DNA of 64,000 nucleotides from Streptomyces sp. ACA25. GTDB taxonomy: Bacteria; Actinomycetota; Actinomycetes; Streptomycetales; Streptomycetaceae. Location of the stretch: the NCBI RefSeq assembly GCF_028200735.1, contig NZ_JAQKPV010000003.1, forward strand, positions 186,001 to 250,000, in the 5' to 3' direction. Of this stretch, positions 46,385 through 53,850 are shown piece after piece; positions within the stretch are counted from its first letter, which is position 1, and every line of letters begins with the position of its first letter. The position numbers were made by a program, and so were the translations under genes. The notes under the pieces are model-generated. The model did not search any database. It saw nothing but the letters and a program-made list of their open reading frames with translations, and was not told the origin of the DNA.

Positions 46385-46575
46385 TCATGCGAGGGCGAGA
46401 AGATTTCGACACCGGAGCGGGTGCCGGAGTCGATTGCGGGGGCAAGGAAGGTGTCGGCGAGATAGAAGCCGAACAGGGCCAGGGCGAGGGCGACCCACAG
46501 GCGGACGCCGAGGAACTTGATCACGCCCCAGGCGATGACGCCCAGGACCAGGACGAGGGGCAGAGTGAGGGTCAC
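46381..46575 (-). CDS. Small AICE membrane protein (Spd-like)
   Basis: 64 residues: one or two membrane helices (LPLVLVLGVIAWGVIKFLGV and VALALALFGFYLADTFLA) and a polar end SGTRSGVEIFSPSHD. This size and pattern recur between rep and tra in pSAM2-like elements, where such spread proteins help plasmid DNA move along hyphae. RBS AGGAGA precedes the ATG. Confidence 0.75.
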   Translation of the reverse strand: MTLTLPLVLVLGVIAWGVIKFLGVRLWVALALALFGFYLADTFLAPAIDSGTRSGVEIFSPSHD

Positions 46576-46596
46576 GGCGGGATCTCTCCTGTCGGG

Positions 46597-46788
46597 TCAG
46601 AAGGCGGAACAGCGGTGCGTGCGGGCCGCGAGTTCGGCGGCGGACCGGGTGTCGTACTCGGCGGAGAAGCCGCAGCGCGGCGCAGTGCACGCGGCGGTGT
46701 GCTTCTCGCGGCCCCGGTTGTCGGTGGCGGTGCCGACGCGGACCGGGCCGTAGCGGCCCACCTGGCGGAAGCGGCGGCAGAGGGTCAC
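46597..46788 (-). CDS. Mobile element transfer protein, small zinc-ribbon-like
   Basis: 63 residues: CRRFRQVGRYGPVRVGTATD, HTAACTAPRCGFSAEYDTR, ELAARTHRCSAF. The Cys pattern (C-x4-C ... H-x-C) suggests a small zinc finger. Homologues sit at this place in many AICEs and are annotated as transfer proteins; no mechanism is known to me. Confidence 0.72.
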   Translation of the reverse strand: MTLCRRFRQVGRYGPVRVGTATDNRGREKHTAACTAPRCGFSAEYDTRSAAELAARTHRCSAF

Positions 46789-46805
46789 GGCGGTTGTCCT
46801 CTCGA

Positions 46806-47453
46806 TCAGTGGAGTCGGGCGAGGAGGGCATCGGCGATCGGCACGGGAACGCCGAGCCGGGCCCGCAGGGTGGACGCGTCGATGGGATGGCCGGTGCGGT
46901 TCAGGTGGTCACCGGCGACCTTCCGGGCGTGCTCGACCAGGGCGGCCGGCACGGGCACCGGGGCCGGAGCGGTTGGGGCGGGAAGGGCCTGGGGCGGAGG
47001 TTCGGGGGCCGGTTCGGGCTGGACGACGGGAGGAGCGTCCGCCGCCGGTTCGCGGTCGGCGGGTGCGGGAGCGGGTTCGGCGGCGGGGGTCCGGGGTGCG
47101 TGGGCCAGGAGCGTGCCGCCGAGGAAGGCGACGGCGGGCCAGCCGGCGACGAGGATGCGCAGCCAGACGGGAACGTCGTCCAGGTCCAGGAGCCCGGCGG
47201 TGGCGACGTTGGCGCCCAGGGAGGCCGTGAGGGCGATGAGGAACCAGCACCATCCGGCCGCCCTGGCGGTGTCCGAGCGCAGTCGGTGCCAGGCGGCGAC
47301 CAACAGCAGGTCGACACTGACCGGGTAGGCCCACGCCTTCCAGCCGTCCTGTCCGGCGGCTACCGCGAGGTCGTGGATGTGGGCGAAGGACAGCGCGGCG
47401 GCGATCACCGCTTGGATCAAGACCGCGTCGATCCGGAGCCTGCGAGCGCGCAC
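46806..47453 (-). CDS. DUF2637 membrane protein (SpdB2-like)
   Basis: 215 residues. Four hydrophobic segments in the N-terminal half (DAVLIQAVIAAALSFAHI, YPVSVDLLLVAAWH, WCWFLIALTASLGANVATAG, LRILVAGWPAVAFLGGTLLA), then a Pro/Ala/Glu-rich linker and a C-terminal helical domain (VAGDHLNRTGHPIDASTLRA) resembling a DNA-binding helix pair. DUF2637 proteins with this layout are spread (Spd) components of conjugative elements. GTG 47453 follows AAGGAG; the open frame to 47774 is not supported. Confidence 0.75.
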   Translation of the reverse strand: MRARRLRIDAVLIQAVIAAALSFAHIHDLAVAAGQDGWKAWAYPVSVDLLLVAAWHRLRSDTARAAGWCWFLIALTASLGANVATAGLLDLDDVPVWLRILVAGWPAVAFLGGTLLAHAPRTPAAEPAPAPADREPAADAPPVVQPEPAPEPPPQALPAPTAPAPVPVPAALVEHARKVAGDHLNRTGHPIDASTLRARLGVPVPIADALLARLH

Positions 47454-47499
47454 GGGAGAACGCTCCTTTCCGGGGAGTCGGGGGAAGGGCGGGTGCGGG

Positions 47500-48858
47500 T
47501 CAGTCCGTCGCCTTGGCGAGGGACACCGGGGCGGGGGAAGGGCCGACGAGGGGCCGGAAGGAGGCGAGGGCCGGGAGCTGCGGCACGAGGCCGGTGTTCT
47601 CCCGGCACCGGGCGGCGGCGTCGTCGAGGGAGAGGTACGGCGTGCGGATGCGGGACCAGCCGCCGGAGGTGTCGCCGACCACGGCCAGCCCGGGCCGCTC
47701 GGGTGGGATCGAGCAGGCGGCGGCGACCGCTTCCGGGGCGATATCGCCCAGCGCCATCTTCGCGGACGCCTCATCGTTGACCCGGTGGCAGACCCGGCCG
47801 GTCAACTGCGCGCGGAGCATGGTGGCACCCTTGCCGAGTTCAGCGCCGAACCTCTGCCCGCAGACCTCCAGGAAGATGCCTGCGGCGCGGCCGAGTTGGG
47901 CCAGGCGGATGAGGTGGGTGACCATCTCATCCCGGCGTTCCTCGTCCTTGCGGGTAGCGGTGAGGAAGAGTTCGGCCACCTCGTCCACGAACAGCACGAT
48001 GGGCACCGGGCGTTCGGCGGCGGGCAGGCCCCACACATCCGAGGTGAGGGTGTGCTCGGGGGTGTCGGGCGGGAGGCCCTGTCGGGCGCGGATCAGGTCG
48101 TAGCGCTCCTCCATGATCCGCACCAGGACCGGCAGCAGTCGGGCCGCCTGTTCCGGGTCGGTGGCCAGCGCGGAGAGCCGGGACGCGAACGGCGCCAACT
48201 CCACGCACTGCTTGCAGTCGATGCCCACCAGCGCGACGGGTCGCCCGGACAGGCCGGCGACCAGATGCCGCAGGTACATCGACTTCCCCGACAGAGTCGC
48301 GCCGAGCGTCAGTTGATGAGGAACGGCCCGGTAGTCCCGCAGGAGAACGGTGCTGTCCTCCCGCAGCGCCACGGGGACCCGCAGGAAGGACCCGTAGCAG
48401 CGACGCGGCATCCGCACATCGCGCAGCACATCGAAGCCGACCAGACGCAGTTCCACGCGACCGGGGCGCAGCTCGGCGACGTGGACGGCGTGCACGCCCC
48501 AGGCATGGCGGAGTCTTTCACCGGCAGCCGCTACATCCGCTGATTCCTGCCCCGGTGCCAGCCGCAGCCGGACCCGCAGACCGGTGGGGGTGGGCCGCAG
48601 CATCCCCCGGCGGGGCGGGACCGGCCTCACCTCCCGCCGGGTGGTGGCCAGGATGAGACCGGCCCGCCAACGGGAGGGCGGAACGGTCAGCCCGCACGCC
48701 TCCATCACCGAGCCGTAGGAAGCCAGCAGGCGGAAGGTGGAGAACGGCAGACCGACCAGGGCCCAGAAGACCGAGGGATGCCGGCGGCGTACCGGCCCAA
48801 CCAGCAGCACGGGCACCGCGACCAGGAGGAGCAACAGCAGGGACAGGGGATCAGTCAT
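47500..48858 (-). CDS. tra: TraB/FtsK-SpoIIIE-like DNA translocase
   Basis: 452 residues. N-terminal membrane helices (LSLLLLLLVAVPVLLVG, FWALVGLPFSTFRLL), then an FtsK-like motor with Walker A GATLSGKSMYL (about 186) and Walker B PIVLFVDEVAEL (about 288), and GQRFGAELGKGATMLRAQL. TraB-type proteins form hexameric pores that pump double-stranded plasmid DNA between mycelia by recognising clt repeats. Coupled by position with the SCO3933-like gene upstream. Confidence 0.9.
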   Translation of the reverse strand: MTDPLSLLLLLLVAVPVLLVGPVRRRHPSVFWALVGLPFSTFRLLASYGSVMEACGLTVPPSRWRAGLILATTRREVRPVPPRRGMLRPTPTGLRVRLRLAPGQESADVAAAGERLRHAWGVHAVHVAELRPGRVELRLVGFDVLRDVRMPRRCYGSFLRVPVALREDSTVLLRDYRAVPHQLTLGATLSGKSMYLRHLVAGLSGRPVALVGIDCKQCVELAPFASRLSALATDPEQAARLLPVLVRIMEERYDLIRARQGLPPDTPEHTLTSDVWGLPAAERPVPIVLFVDEVAELFLTATRKDEERRDEMVTHLIRLAQLGRAAGIFLEVCGQRFGAELGKGATMLRAQLTGRVCHRVNDEASAKMALGDIAPEAVAAACSIPPERPGLAVVGDTSGGWSRIRTPYLSLDDAAARCRENTGLVPQLPALASFRPLVGPSPAPVSLAKATD

Positions 48859-48861
48859 CGC

Positions 48862-49212
48862 TCAGGCCCCTATCCCGGCAGGGAAGGCGGCGGGGGTGAC
48901 GGCGGCGGCCCGGAAGGCGATGCCGTGCCGCTCCCGGCCGTTGAAGACCGACTCCCACGGACGGGCGACCAGGCCGGGAAGGGCGACCGGAGAGCCGGGC
49001 ACCAGGCCCTCTGAGACACCGCTCTCCGGCACGGTGACGTGGAAGAGGGAGGATTCCCCCTCCTCGATGTAGACGACGCCGATCTTCATCAGCGCTTCAC
49101 CGCTGGTGGCGTCCTTGGCGATCTCGCCCGTCTGGCGGTCGCGAACCTTGGGGGTGGGCGCCTCGGTGAGCAGGATCGTCGCGGACGAGGTCTCGACACG
49201 GATGGAACGCAC
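48862..49212 (-). CDS. SCO3933-family AICE protein
   Basis: 116 residues: TLRVETSS-like beta start (SIRVETSSATILLTEAP), RQTGEIAKDATSGEALMKIG, and a C-terminal GIAFRAAAV. Matches the small regulatory protein family found beside tra in integrated streptomycete elements; exact role unknown. GTG 49212 with GAGGAG nine bases upstream. Ends three bases before the tra start. A candidate operator lies upstream at 49251-49267. Confidence 0.72.
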   Translation of the reverse strand: MRSIRVETSSATILLTEAPTPKVRDRQTGEIAKDATSGEALMKIGVVYIEEGESSLFHVTVPESGVSEGLVPGSPVALPGLVARPWESVFNGRERHGIAFRAAAVTPAAFPAGIGA

Positions 49213-49250
49213 GGAACGTCTCCTCGAAGGAAGCGACACCACCTCTCCGC

Positions 49251-49343
49251 CTAGTCGTCTAGACAAGATGCGGCGAGGTGATGCCTTCGAACTGTTGGCG
49301 CGTCTACTGTGCCACACCACTCCCCCACTCGTCTATACGAGTG
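49251..49343. promoter_or_regulatory. Two operator-like palindromes upstream of the tra operon
   Basis: CTAGTCGTCTAGACAAG at 49251-49267 (core TCTAGAC) and cactcgt-ctat-acgagtg, a perfect 7-bp dyad, at 49326-49343. Both resemble the CTCGTCTAG sites elsewhere in the element and lie between the divergently read tra operon start and the end of the GntR gene. Likely KorSA-type repressor sites. Confidence 0.55.
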
Positions 49344-49393
49344 GCTGTGTAGTGGTGTACGAGTCCGCAGGGGCGGACCGTCGGGGACTCCGT

Positions 49394-50182
49394 TCAGGTG
49401 GCGGGGAGTTGGTAGGCCAGCACGTAGGCGTCGGCCGCCATCACGGTGTCGCAGACCTCCACCGCGCGCCCCTCGGTGTCGTAGGCGGTGCGGATCAGGT
49501 GGATCACCGGCACACCGGCCGCCAGGCGCAACGTCTTCACCTCGGCGGGGGCGGGCATCCGGGCGCGCACCTCTTCCTCGAAGCGCTCCAGGCGGTGCCC
49601 CAGCTCCTCCAGGCGGGCGTAGATGCCGCCGGGCCCGGGGTTGGGCTGCGCGATGGGGGTGTTGCGCGCCAGGTCCAACGGCAGGTAGGAGGAGGCGAAC
49701 TCCACCGGCCGGCCGTCCAGCAGGTAGCGGCGACGGCGGACCAGGACCTTGCGGGCACCGCCCAGCCGCGCGGCGATGTCCTGACTCGGCCGCTCCTCGC
49801 GCACCTCCAGTTGATCGACCTCCGGGCGACTCCCCGCGGCTTCGGCCTCCACGGTGAACGCGGACTTCCCCTGCTCGCGGTGGCGGCGGGCGAAACGGTC
49901 GGAGGCCAGGCGCCGCACCGGCGGCCGGGGGCGGACGTAGACGCCTTTCCCGTGCTCGGAGTGCACCAGCCCTTCACCCTGAAGGATGGAGAGAGCGTTG
50001 CGCACCGTCATCCGAGACACCCCGAAGTGCTCCACCAGCTCCGATTCCGAGGGCAGCTTTGCCCCCTCGGTGAACCGGCCCTTGTCAATGGCCTCCCTCA
50101 GATGGTCGGCGATCTGCCGGAACACCGCTCGATCACTTGTCGGGTCCAGTGCGCCGAGCAGGCCGGATGATAGAGCCGCCAT
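49394..50182 (-). CDS. GntR/HutC-type repressor, KorSA-like
   Basis: 262 residues. N-terminal winged helix (FRQIADHLREAIDKGRFTEG, LPSESELVEHFGVSRMTVRN, HGKGVYVRPRP) and a C-terminal UTRA ligand-binding domain (RPSQDIAARL ... VLVRRRRYLLDGRPVEFASS ... VPVIHLIRTAYDTEGRAVEV). In pSAM2 the KorSA GntR protein represses transfer genes and its own gene. Operator-like CTAGACGAG lies 18 bases upstream of this gene's start, so autoregulation is expected. Confidence 0.88.
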   Translation of the reverse strand: MAALSSGLLGALDPTSDRAVFRQIADHLREAIDKGRFTEGAKLPSESELVEHFGVSRMTVRNALSILQGEGLVHSEHGKGVYVRPRPPVRRLASDRFARRHREQGKSAFTVEAEAAGSRPEVDQLEVREERPSQDIAARLGGARKVLVRRRRYLLDGRPVEFASSYLPLDLARNTPIAQPNPGPGGIYARLEELGHRLERFEEEVRARMPAPAEVKTLRLAAGVPVIHLIRTAYDTEGRAVEVCDTVMAADAYVLAYQLPAT

Positions 50183-50193
50183 GAGTACTCCTT

Positions 50194-50212
50194 TAGATAT
50201 CTAGACGAGAAG
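50194..50212. promoter_or_regulatory. Operator-like site upstream of the GntR gene
   Basis: Contains agatatct and the 9-mer CTAGACGAG (50201-50209), the reverse complement of the site at 46376 and 50694. It is 12 bases before the GntR start and near the divergent Nudix gene, so it could control both. Confidence 0.55.
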
Positions 50213-50267
50213 CCGTGTGGTGTTGCTACGGTGGGCAGCCTAGCCACCGGAAGGGATTCCACGCACC

Positions 50268-50702
50268 GTGAGCACCATCGAGCGCCCCCATTCCGTGAGC
50301 GTCGCCGGAGTCATCATCGATGACGCCGGACGCGCCCTGCTGATCAAGCGGCGCGACAACGGGCACTGGGAGCCGCCCGGCGGCGTGGTCGAGCCCGGCG
50401 AGACGATCACCGACGCCCTGGCGCGCGAAGTGCTGGAGGAGACCGGGATCAAAATCTCCCCCGGCTCCGCACTCACCGGCATCTACAAGAACATGACCGG
50501 ACTGATCGTCTCGATGGTCTTCCGGTGCGAGGCGATGGACGGCGTTCCGACCACCGGCGAGGAGACCCGAGCCTTGCGCTGGGTCACCCGCGAGGAAGTG
50601 AGCGGGATCGCCGACGAGGCGTACGCAATCCGCGTACTCGACGCCATGGACCACCGCACCCCACCCGCCGTGCGCGCCCACGACGGCGTGCGACTCGTCT
50701 AG
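50268..50702 (+). CDS. Nudix hydrolase, Pif-like
   Basis: 144 residues with a complete Nudix box GGVVEPGETITDALAREVLEETG (GGVVEPGETI, then REVLEETG) at about residues 39-61 and an IKRRDNGHWEPP lead-in. In pSAM2 the Nudix protein Pif blocks entry of a second copy of the element. Its place beside the GntR repressor suggests the same job here. Start is GTG 50268, with GGAAGGG about ten bases upstream. The stop codon overlaps a CTCGTCTAG operator-like 9-mer. Confidence 0.85.
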   Translation: MSTIERPHSVSVAGVIIDDAGRALLIKRRDNGHWEPPGGVVEPGETITDALAREVLEETGIKISPGSALTGIYKNMTGLIVSMVFRCEAMDGVPTTGEETRALRWVTREEVSGIADEAYAIRVLDAMDHRTPPAVRAHDGVRLV

Positions 50703-50747
50703 CACTTCGTTTCGGCACACACCGCCCACCAGCGTAAAGGAACTTGT

Positions 50748-51158
50748 ATGCACGAGTATACGAGCAGAGTTCGCGTCTGGGAACTCCTCTGCCCCGGACT
50801 TCTCGAAGAGGTCAGCCGCGCCCGCCGCTTCACCCGCGATGTGCTCACCGAGGACCCCCGACGCGACGACGCAGCGTTGATCGTCACGGAACTGGCCGCC
50901 AATGCCGTCCGCCACACCGACAGCGCCCATCTCGGCTTCCGACTGGCCATCAGCCGCACCCGGGAACTGTTGACGATCGCGGTCACCGACGCCGGCGGAA
51001 CGGACCGGGTACCCATGCCGCGTGAGGTCGCCGACGAGGACACTGGCGGTCGGGGCTTGGCCCTGGTCCAAGGCTGCGCCCACCGCCTGCACATTCACCG
51101 GGGCCGGCCCGGCCACACCATCACCGCCGAACTCACCACCGAGAACACCCCATGCTGA
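50748..51158 (+). CDS. RsbW-like ATP-binding protein
   Basis: 136 residues, a small GHKL ATPase of the anti-sigma/serine kinase type: N-box ALIVTELAANAVRHTDS, G1 VTDAGGTD, G2 GGRGLALVQG. Such lone RsbW-like proteins are common in streptomycetes and in AICEs between pif and cargo; a partner is not visible. AAAGGAAC lies six bases before the ATG. A dyad cacgag-tat-acgag overlaps the first codons. Confidence 0.82.
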   Translation: MHEYTSRVRVWELLCPGLLEEVSRARRFTRDVLTEDPRRDDAALIVTELAANAVRHTDSAHLGFRLAISRTRELLTIAVTDAGGTDRVPMPREVADEDTGGRGLALVQGCAHRLHIHRGRPGHTITAELTTENTPC

Positions 51159-51514
51159 ACCACCGACCATCACCGGAGGTGCCAAGGACAGGTCACTACT
51201 GGTGCGAGGTATCCGCCCACACCACCGAAGACCACCGCGAACACCACTTGGGCACCTACCACGCACCCACACCCCGCCTGGCGATGAAGTGGCTGCACGG
51301 CCGCGCCGGACACATCGCCGCCCAACTCGACCCCGGCCCCAAAGCCCCGGTCCGCGCCTGGCTCAACGACACCAGTGAACACGAGTACGCCTTGACCACC
51401 CTGGCCGCCGGAGGCACCTACACCCACACCATCCGCGACGGCACCACCCGCTACCAGCTCACAGCACTCCCCACCGCACGTCTCTTCATCCACCACACCC
51501 GAACCACCCCATGA
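51152..51514 (+). CDS. AICE hypothetical protein
   Basis: 120 residues, no domain recognised. Trp/His-rich: TGHYWCEVSAHTTED, HLGTYHAPTPRLAMKWLHG, then a beta-rich C-terminus (YALTTLAAGGTYTHTIRDGT). Its start overlaps the preceding ATPase gene by seven bases and its stop overlaps the next, frameshifted gene, so it belongs to the same transcript. Confidence 0.6.
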   Translation: MLNHRPSPEVPRTGHYWCEVSAHTTEDHREHHLGTYHAPTPRLAMKWLHGRAGHIAAQLDPGPKAPVRAWLNDTSEHEYALTTLAAGGTYTHTIRDGTTRYQLTALPTARLFIHHTRTTP

Positions 51515-51796
51515 GCCACCGACGAAGACGAGGCCGCGAACGATCGAGCGGCGGAGACCGAACTGCGACGGCACGAGATCACCGCAACCATCAACCACCT
51601 CGCGCGCGTTTGTCGAGAAGTGGCCACTCACGGACCGCACGGTGTCTGGACCCACACCAGTCCGGCCGCCTATCCCAACAACACCGAACTGATCACAGCC
51701 GCCCGTCGAGACCTCCTCAACCCACTCACCCGAGCCATCGCAGCAGCCCAAGCCACCATCCGAGCCGTCGAAGCCCAGCAACGAGACGACGCGTAA
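51511..51796 (+). pseudogene. Small AICE helical protein broken by a one-base shift at codon 3
   Basis: From ATG 51511 the reading is nonsense (MSHRRRRGRE), but shifting by one base right after ATG AGC gives a long, sensible protein: TDEDEAANDRAAETELRRHE, ITATINHLARVCREVATHG, NNTELITAARRDLLNP, ending RAVEAQQRDDA with TAA at 51794-51796. One extra c near 51516-51517 explains it. The ATGA overlap with the upstream gene is retained. Recent mutation or sequencing error. Confidence 0.72.
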
Positions 51797-52151
51797 CAAC
51801 TTTCTCCACGTCATCAAGGCCCGCGCACGGCGCGGGCGCGCGCCGCCTCTGCGGCGCGGCCTGCCTCCTGTCTTCGCCCCGGCTGGCCGCGCCCGGCGGC
51901 GCGCTCGGCGGCTGCGGGCATGAAGTGGGGAGAACCCCTCTATGGCTGGGGCGGCCGGCTCCACGGCTTTAGGCAGCCACCATGGGGCGAGCCTCTAAGA
52001 TCATGGCCCCAACGTCGTGCTTAAACGGGCAGGTCCACAGACTACCCGACTCGCCATCAGCTTACGGGGCCATGATCACTCGCCCCATGGCAGCTCCCGC
52101 CCGCAGCCGTTCCGCCGACCGCGCTGCCAGGCTGCACCATGTGGGACTTTC
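51797..52151. other. Non-coding stretch between AICE backbone and IS481
   Basis: About 355 bases with no gene. The left part is GC-rich simple sequence (gcgcgggcgcgcgccg). The right part holds the compound inverted repeat at 51980-52090. Confidence 0.5.
51980..52090. repeat. Compound inverted repeat, possible replication or transfer site
   Basis: Two nested perfect 12-bp arm pairs: ccatggggcgag (51980-51991) with ctcgccccatgg (52079-52090), and gatcatggcccc (51999-52010) with ggggccatgatc (52066-52077). The internal spacers are 7 and 1 bases, and the loop is 55 bases. Too large for an ordinary terminator. In rolling-circle elements such structures occur at single-strand origins; clt is another possibility. 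Confidence 0.75.
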
Positions 52152-53284
52152 TGTTAATCGATGCCCCTCCTAGGTGTATGAGGCCATGAGGTTGGTGACG
52201 CCTGTGTGGAGTCGGGACGCTGGTGGCTGGTTCCCGGCGGCAGTGTGGGGTCGATGGTAGTTGTAGTGGATGTTCCAGATGGCCAGGGCGTGTGTTCGGT
52301 GGCTTTCGGAGGTCCAGGTGCGGGCGTAGAGGAACTCTTCGGCCAGGATGCGCTGGTAGCGCTCGACTTTGCCGTTGTGGCGTGGTGTGTAGGGCGTGAT
52401 CCGCTGGTGGCGGGAGCCGAGAAGGGCGCGGGTGAAGTCGTTGGCGCGGTAACAGGCTCCGTTGTCGGTGACGATCCGCTGGATGTGGGTGATTCCGTGG
52501 GCGGCGTAGAAGGCTCGGGCGCGGTGGAGGAAGGCGATCGCTGTGGCGGCCTTCTCGTCGGGCAGTGCTTCGGTATAGGCGAGGCGGGAGAAGCCGTCGA
52601 CGGCTGAGTGGAGGTAGACGTAGCCGGGCCGGTTGCCGCGGGTCTTGGTGCGGGCGACGCGCTTGGCCTGGTCGCTGCCGCGCCCGTCGACGCGCCATCC
52701 GCCGCCGTCGGGTATCCGTCCGGTCTTCTTCACATCGAGGTGGATCATGTGTCCTGGCCAGCGGGCGGTGATGGTCCGGCCGGTGCGGTTGGTGCCACCG
52801 TCGGGGTCGATGAAACGGCGGCGGTTGAGCCCGAGCTGGTGCAGGTGGCGTGTGACCGTGCGGCGGCTGATGGTGATGCCGTCGGCACGGAGCTCGAAGG
52901 CGATGCGTGCGGCCGGCCACTTGCGCTCCCGGCGCATCCACTCGATGCGGGCCACGGTCTGGCCCGGTGTGCGGGTGGGCTGGTGGTGCGGGGTGCTGGG
53001 CCGGTCGAGCAGTCCGAGCTCACCGTGGAGGCGGTGCCGGTTGACCCACTTGGTTGCGCAGGCTCGTGAGATGCCCATCTGGGCGGCTACGTGGGCGATG
53101 GGGCGGTCCTGGCACCGCTGGACCAGGCGACGGCGCCCTTCGACGGACAGCGGGGCATTACGGTGGGACACCGGGCGGGTCCTTTACGACGGCGGACGAG
53201 TGACTTGGCGGTTCTCATCCTGCCGCTGAAGGGCCCGCCCTCTACGCACCGGCCCAAGCGCCTACAACGTCATGACCCGCAACA
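52152..53284 (-). mobile_element. IS481-family insertion sequence
   Basis: One transposase with about 115 bases beyond its start and about 18 beyond its stop. Both presumed ends begin TGTT (52152 rightwards; 53284 leftwards, TGTTGCGGGTCATGAC), as in IS481 elements, but the ends match poorly and I saw no target duplication, so limits are approximate. Confidence 0.5.
52170..53171 (-). CDS. IS481-type DDE transposase
   Basis: 333 residues, full length. N-terminal HTH (VEGRRRLVQRCQDRPIAHVA, GISRACATKWVNRHR) and an rve catalytic core with Asp in HMIHLDVKKTG, Asp in RIVTDNGACYRA and Glu in HNGKVERYQRIL, then YNYHRPHTAAG. It looks intact. It sits between the AICE backbone and the cargo, and may have helped bring in the cargo. 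Confidence 0.92.
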   Translation of the reverse strand: MSHRNAPLSVEGRRRLVQRCQDRPIAHVAAQMGISRACATKWVNRHRLHGELGLLDRPSTPHHQPTRTPGQTVARIEWMRRERKWPAARIAFELRADGITISRRTVTRHLHQLGLNRRRFIDPDGGTNRTGRTITARWPGHMIHLDVKKTGRIPDGGGWRVDGRGSDQAKRVARTKTRGNRPGYVYLHSAVDGFSRLAYTEALPDEKAATAIAFLHRARAFYAAHGITHIQRIVTDNGACYRANDFTRALLGSRHQRITPYTPRHNGKVERYQRILAEEFLYARTWTSESHRTHALAIWNIHYNYHRPHTAAGNQPPASRLHTGVTNLMASYT

Positions 53285-53310
53285 CCGGTGCTGGTACGTA
53301 GGATGCCGCT

Positions 53311-53850
53311 ATGGCAGAACGCAGGGACGTTGAGTTGTACCGTCGGGACTGGGAGATAAGGCCAGATCAGAAGGATCTTGATCTGGCGCTAGGATTCATG
53401 GTCCGGCAAGCAGCGATGTTGGAGTTCTTCCTGCACCAGACGATTCGCCGCCTGGTAGGCGGGCGGTACGCGATCCTCGTTACGGTCGGCATGCAGGCGT
53501 CTGCCGTGCTTGATGCCGTCAAGCGCATCATCGACGCAGGGGCTGTCTCGGACGAAGCGGCCCAGGAGATAGGCGACATCTCTGGCAAGTGCCGCACTGC
53601 GTTCAGGGAGCGGAACAAGTACGTCCATGGCCTCCGGGTGACAGGAACGGAGAGCAGCGAGCTGTGGACGAACAATCGCAAGAACGGAGGGGTAGATCAG
53701 CAACCGCTGGAGGCAGACAGGCTTATGGCACTAGGGGCGGACTTCGCCCGGCTGAGCTCGCAAGTGACTGAATGGTACCGACACCATCTTGAAGGCCACC
53801 CGAGGCGGCGCAGCCGACCGTCAGCGCCGCAAGAAGAAGCACCGGAGTGA
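53311..53850 (+). CDS. Unknown protein with a HEPN-type R-x4-H motif
   Basis: 179 residues, not recognised as a named family. Mostly helical. LGFMVRQAAMLEFFLHQTIR and AVLDAVKRIIDAG are followed by FRERNKYVHGLRV, where RNKYVH fits the HEPN ribonuclease motif R[N/D/H]-x(3-5)-H. HEPN proteins are RNA-cutting effectors in toxin-antitoxin, abortive-infection and CRISPR systems. It starts 27 bases after the IS481 end and is the first cargo gene. No antitoxin-like partner is adjacent. C-terminal tail is basic and disordered. Confidence 0.55.
   Translation: MAERRDVELYRRDWEIRPDQKDLDLALGFMVRQAAMLEFFLHQTIRRLVGGRYAILVTVGMQASAVLDAVKRIIDAGAVSDEAAQEIGDISGKCRTAFRERNKYVHGLRVTGTESSELWTNNRKNGGVDQQPLEADRLMALGADFARLSSQVTEWYRHHLEGHPRRRSRPSAPQEEAPE

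Noticed and set aside
50748..51158. Considering the RsbW-like ATPase as part of the GHKL defence module
   Set aside because: It is a small anti-sigma-type domain of high GC, sits in the AICE backbone, and is separated from the cargo by the IS; the shared ATP fold alone is not evidence.
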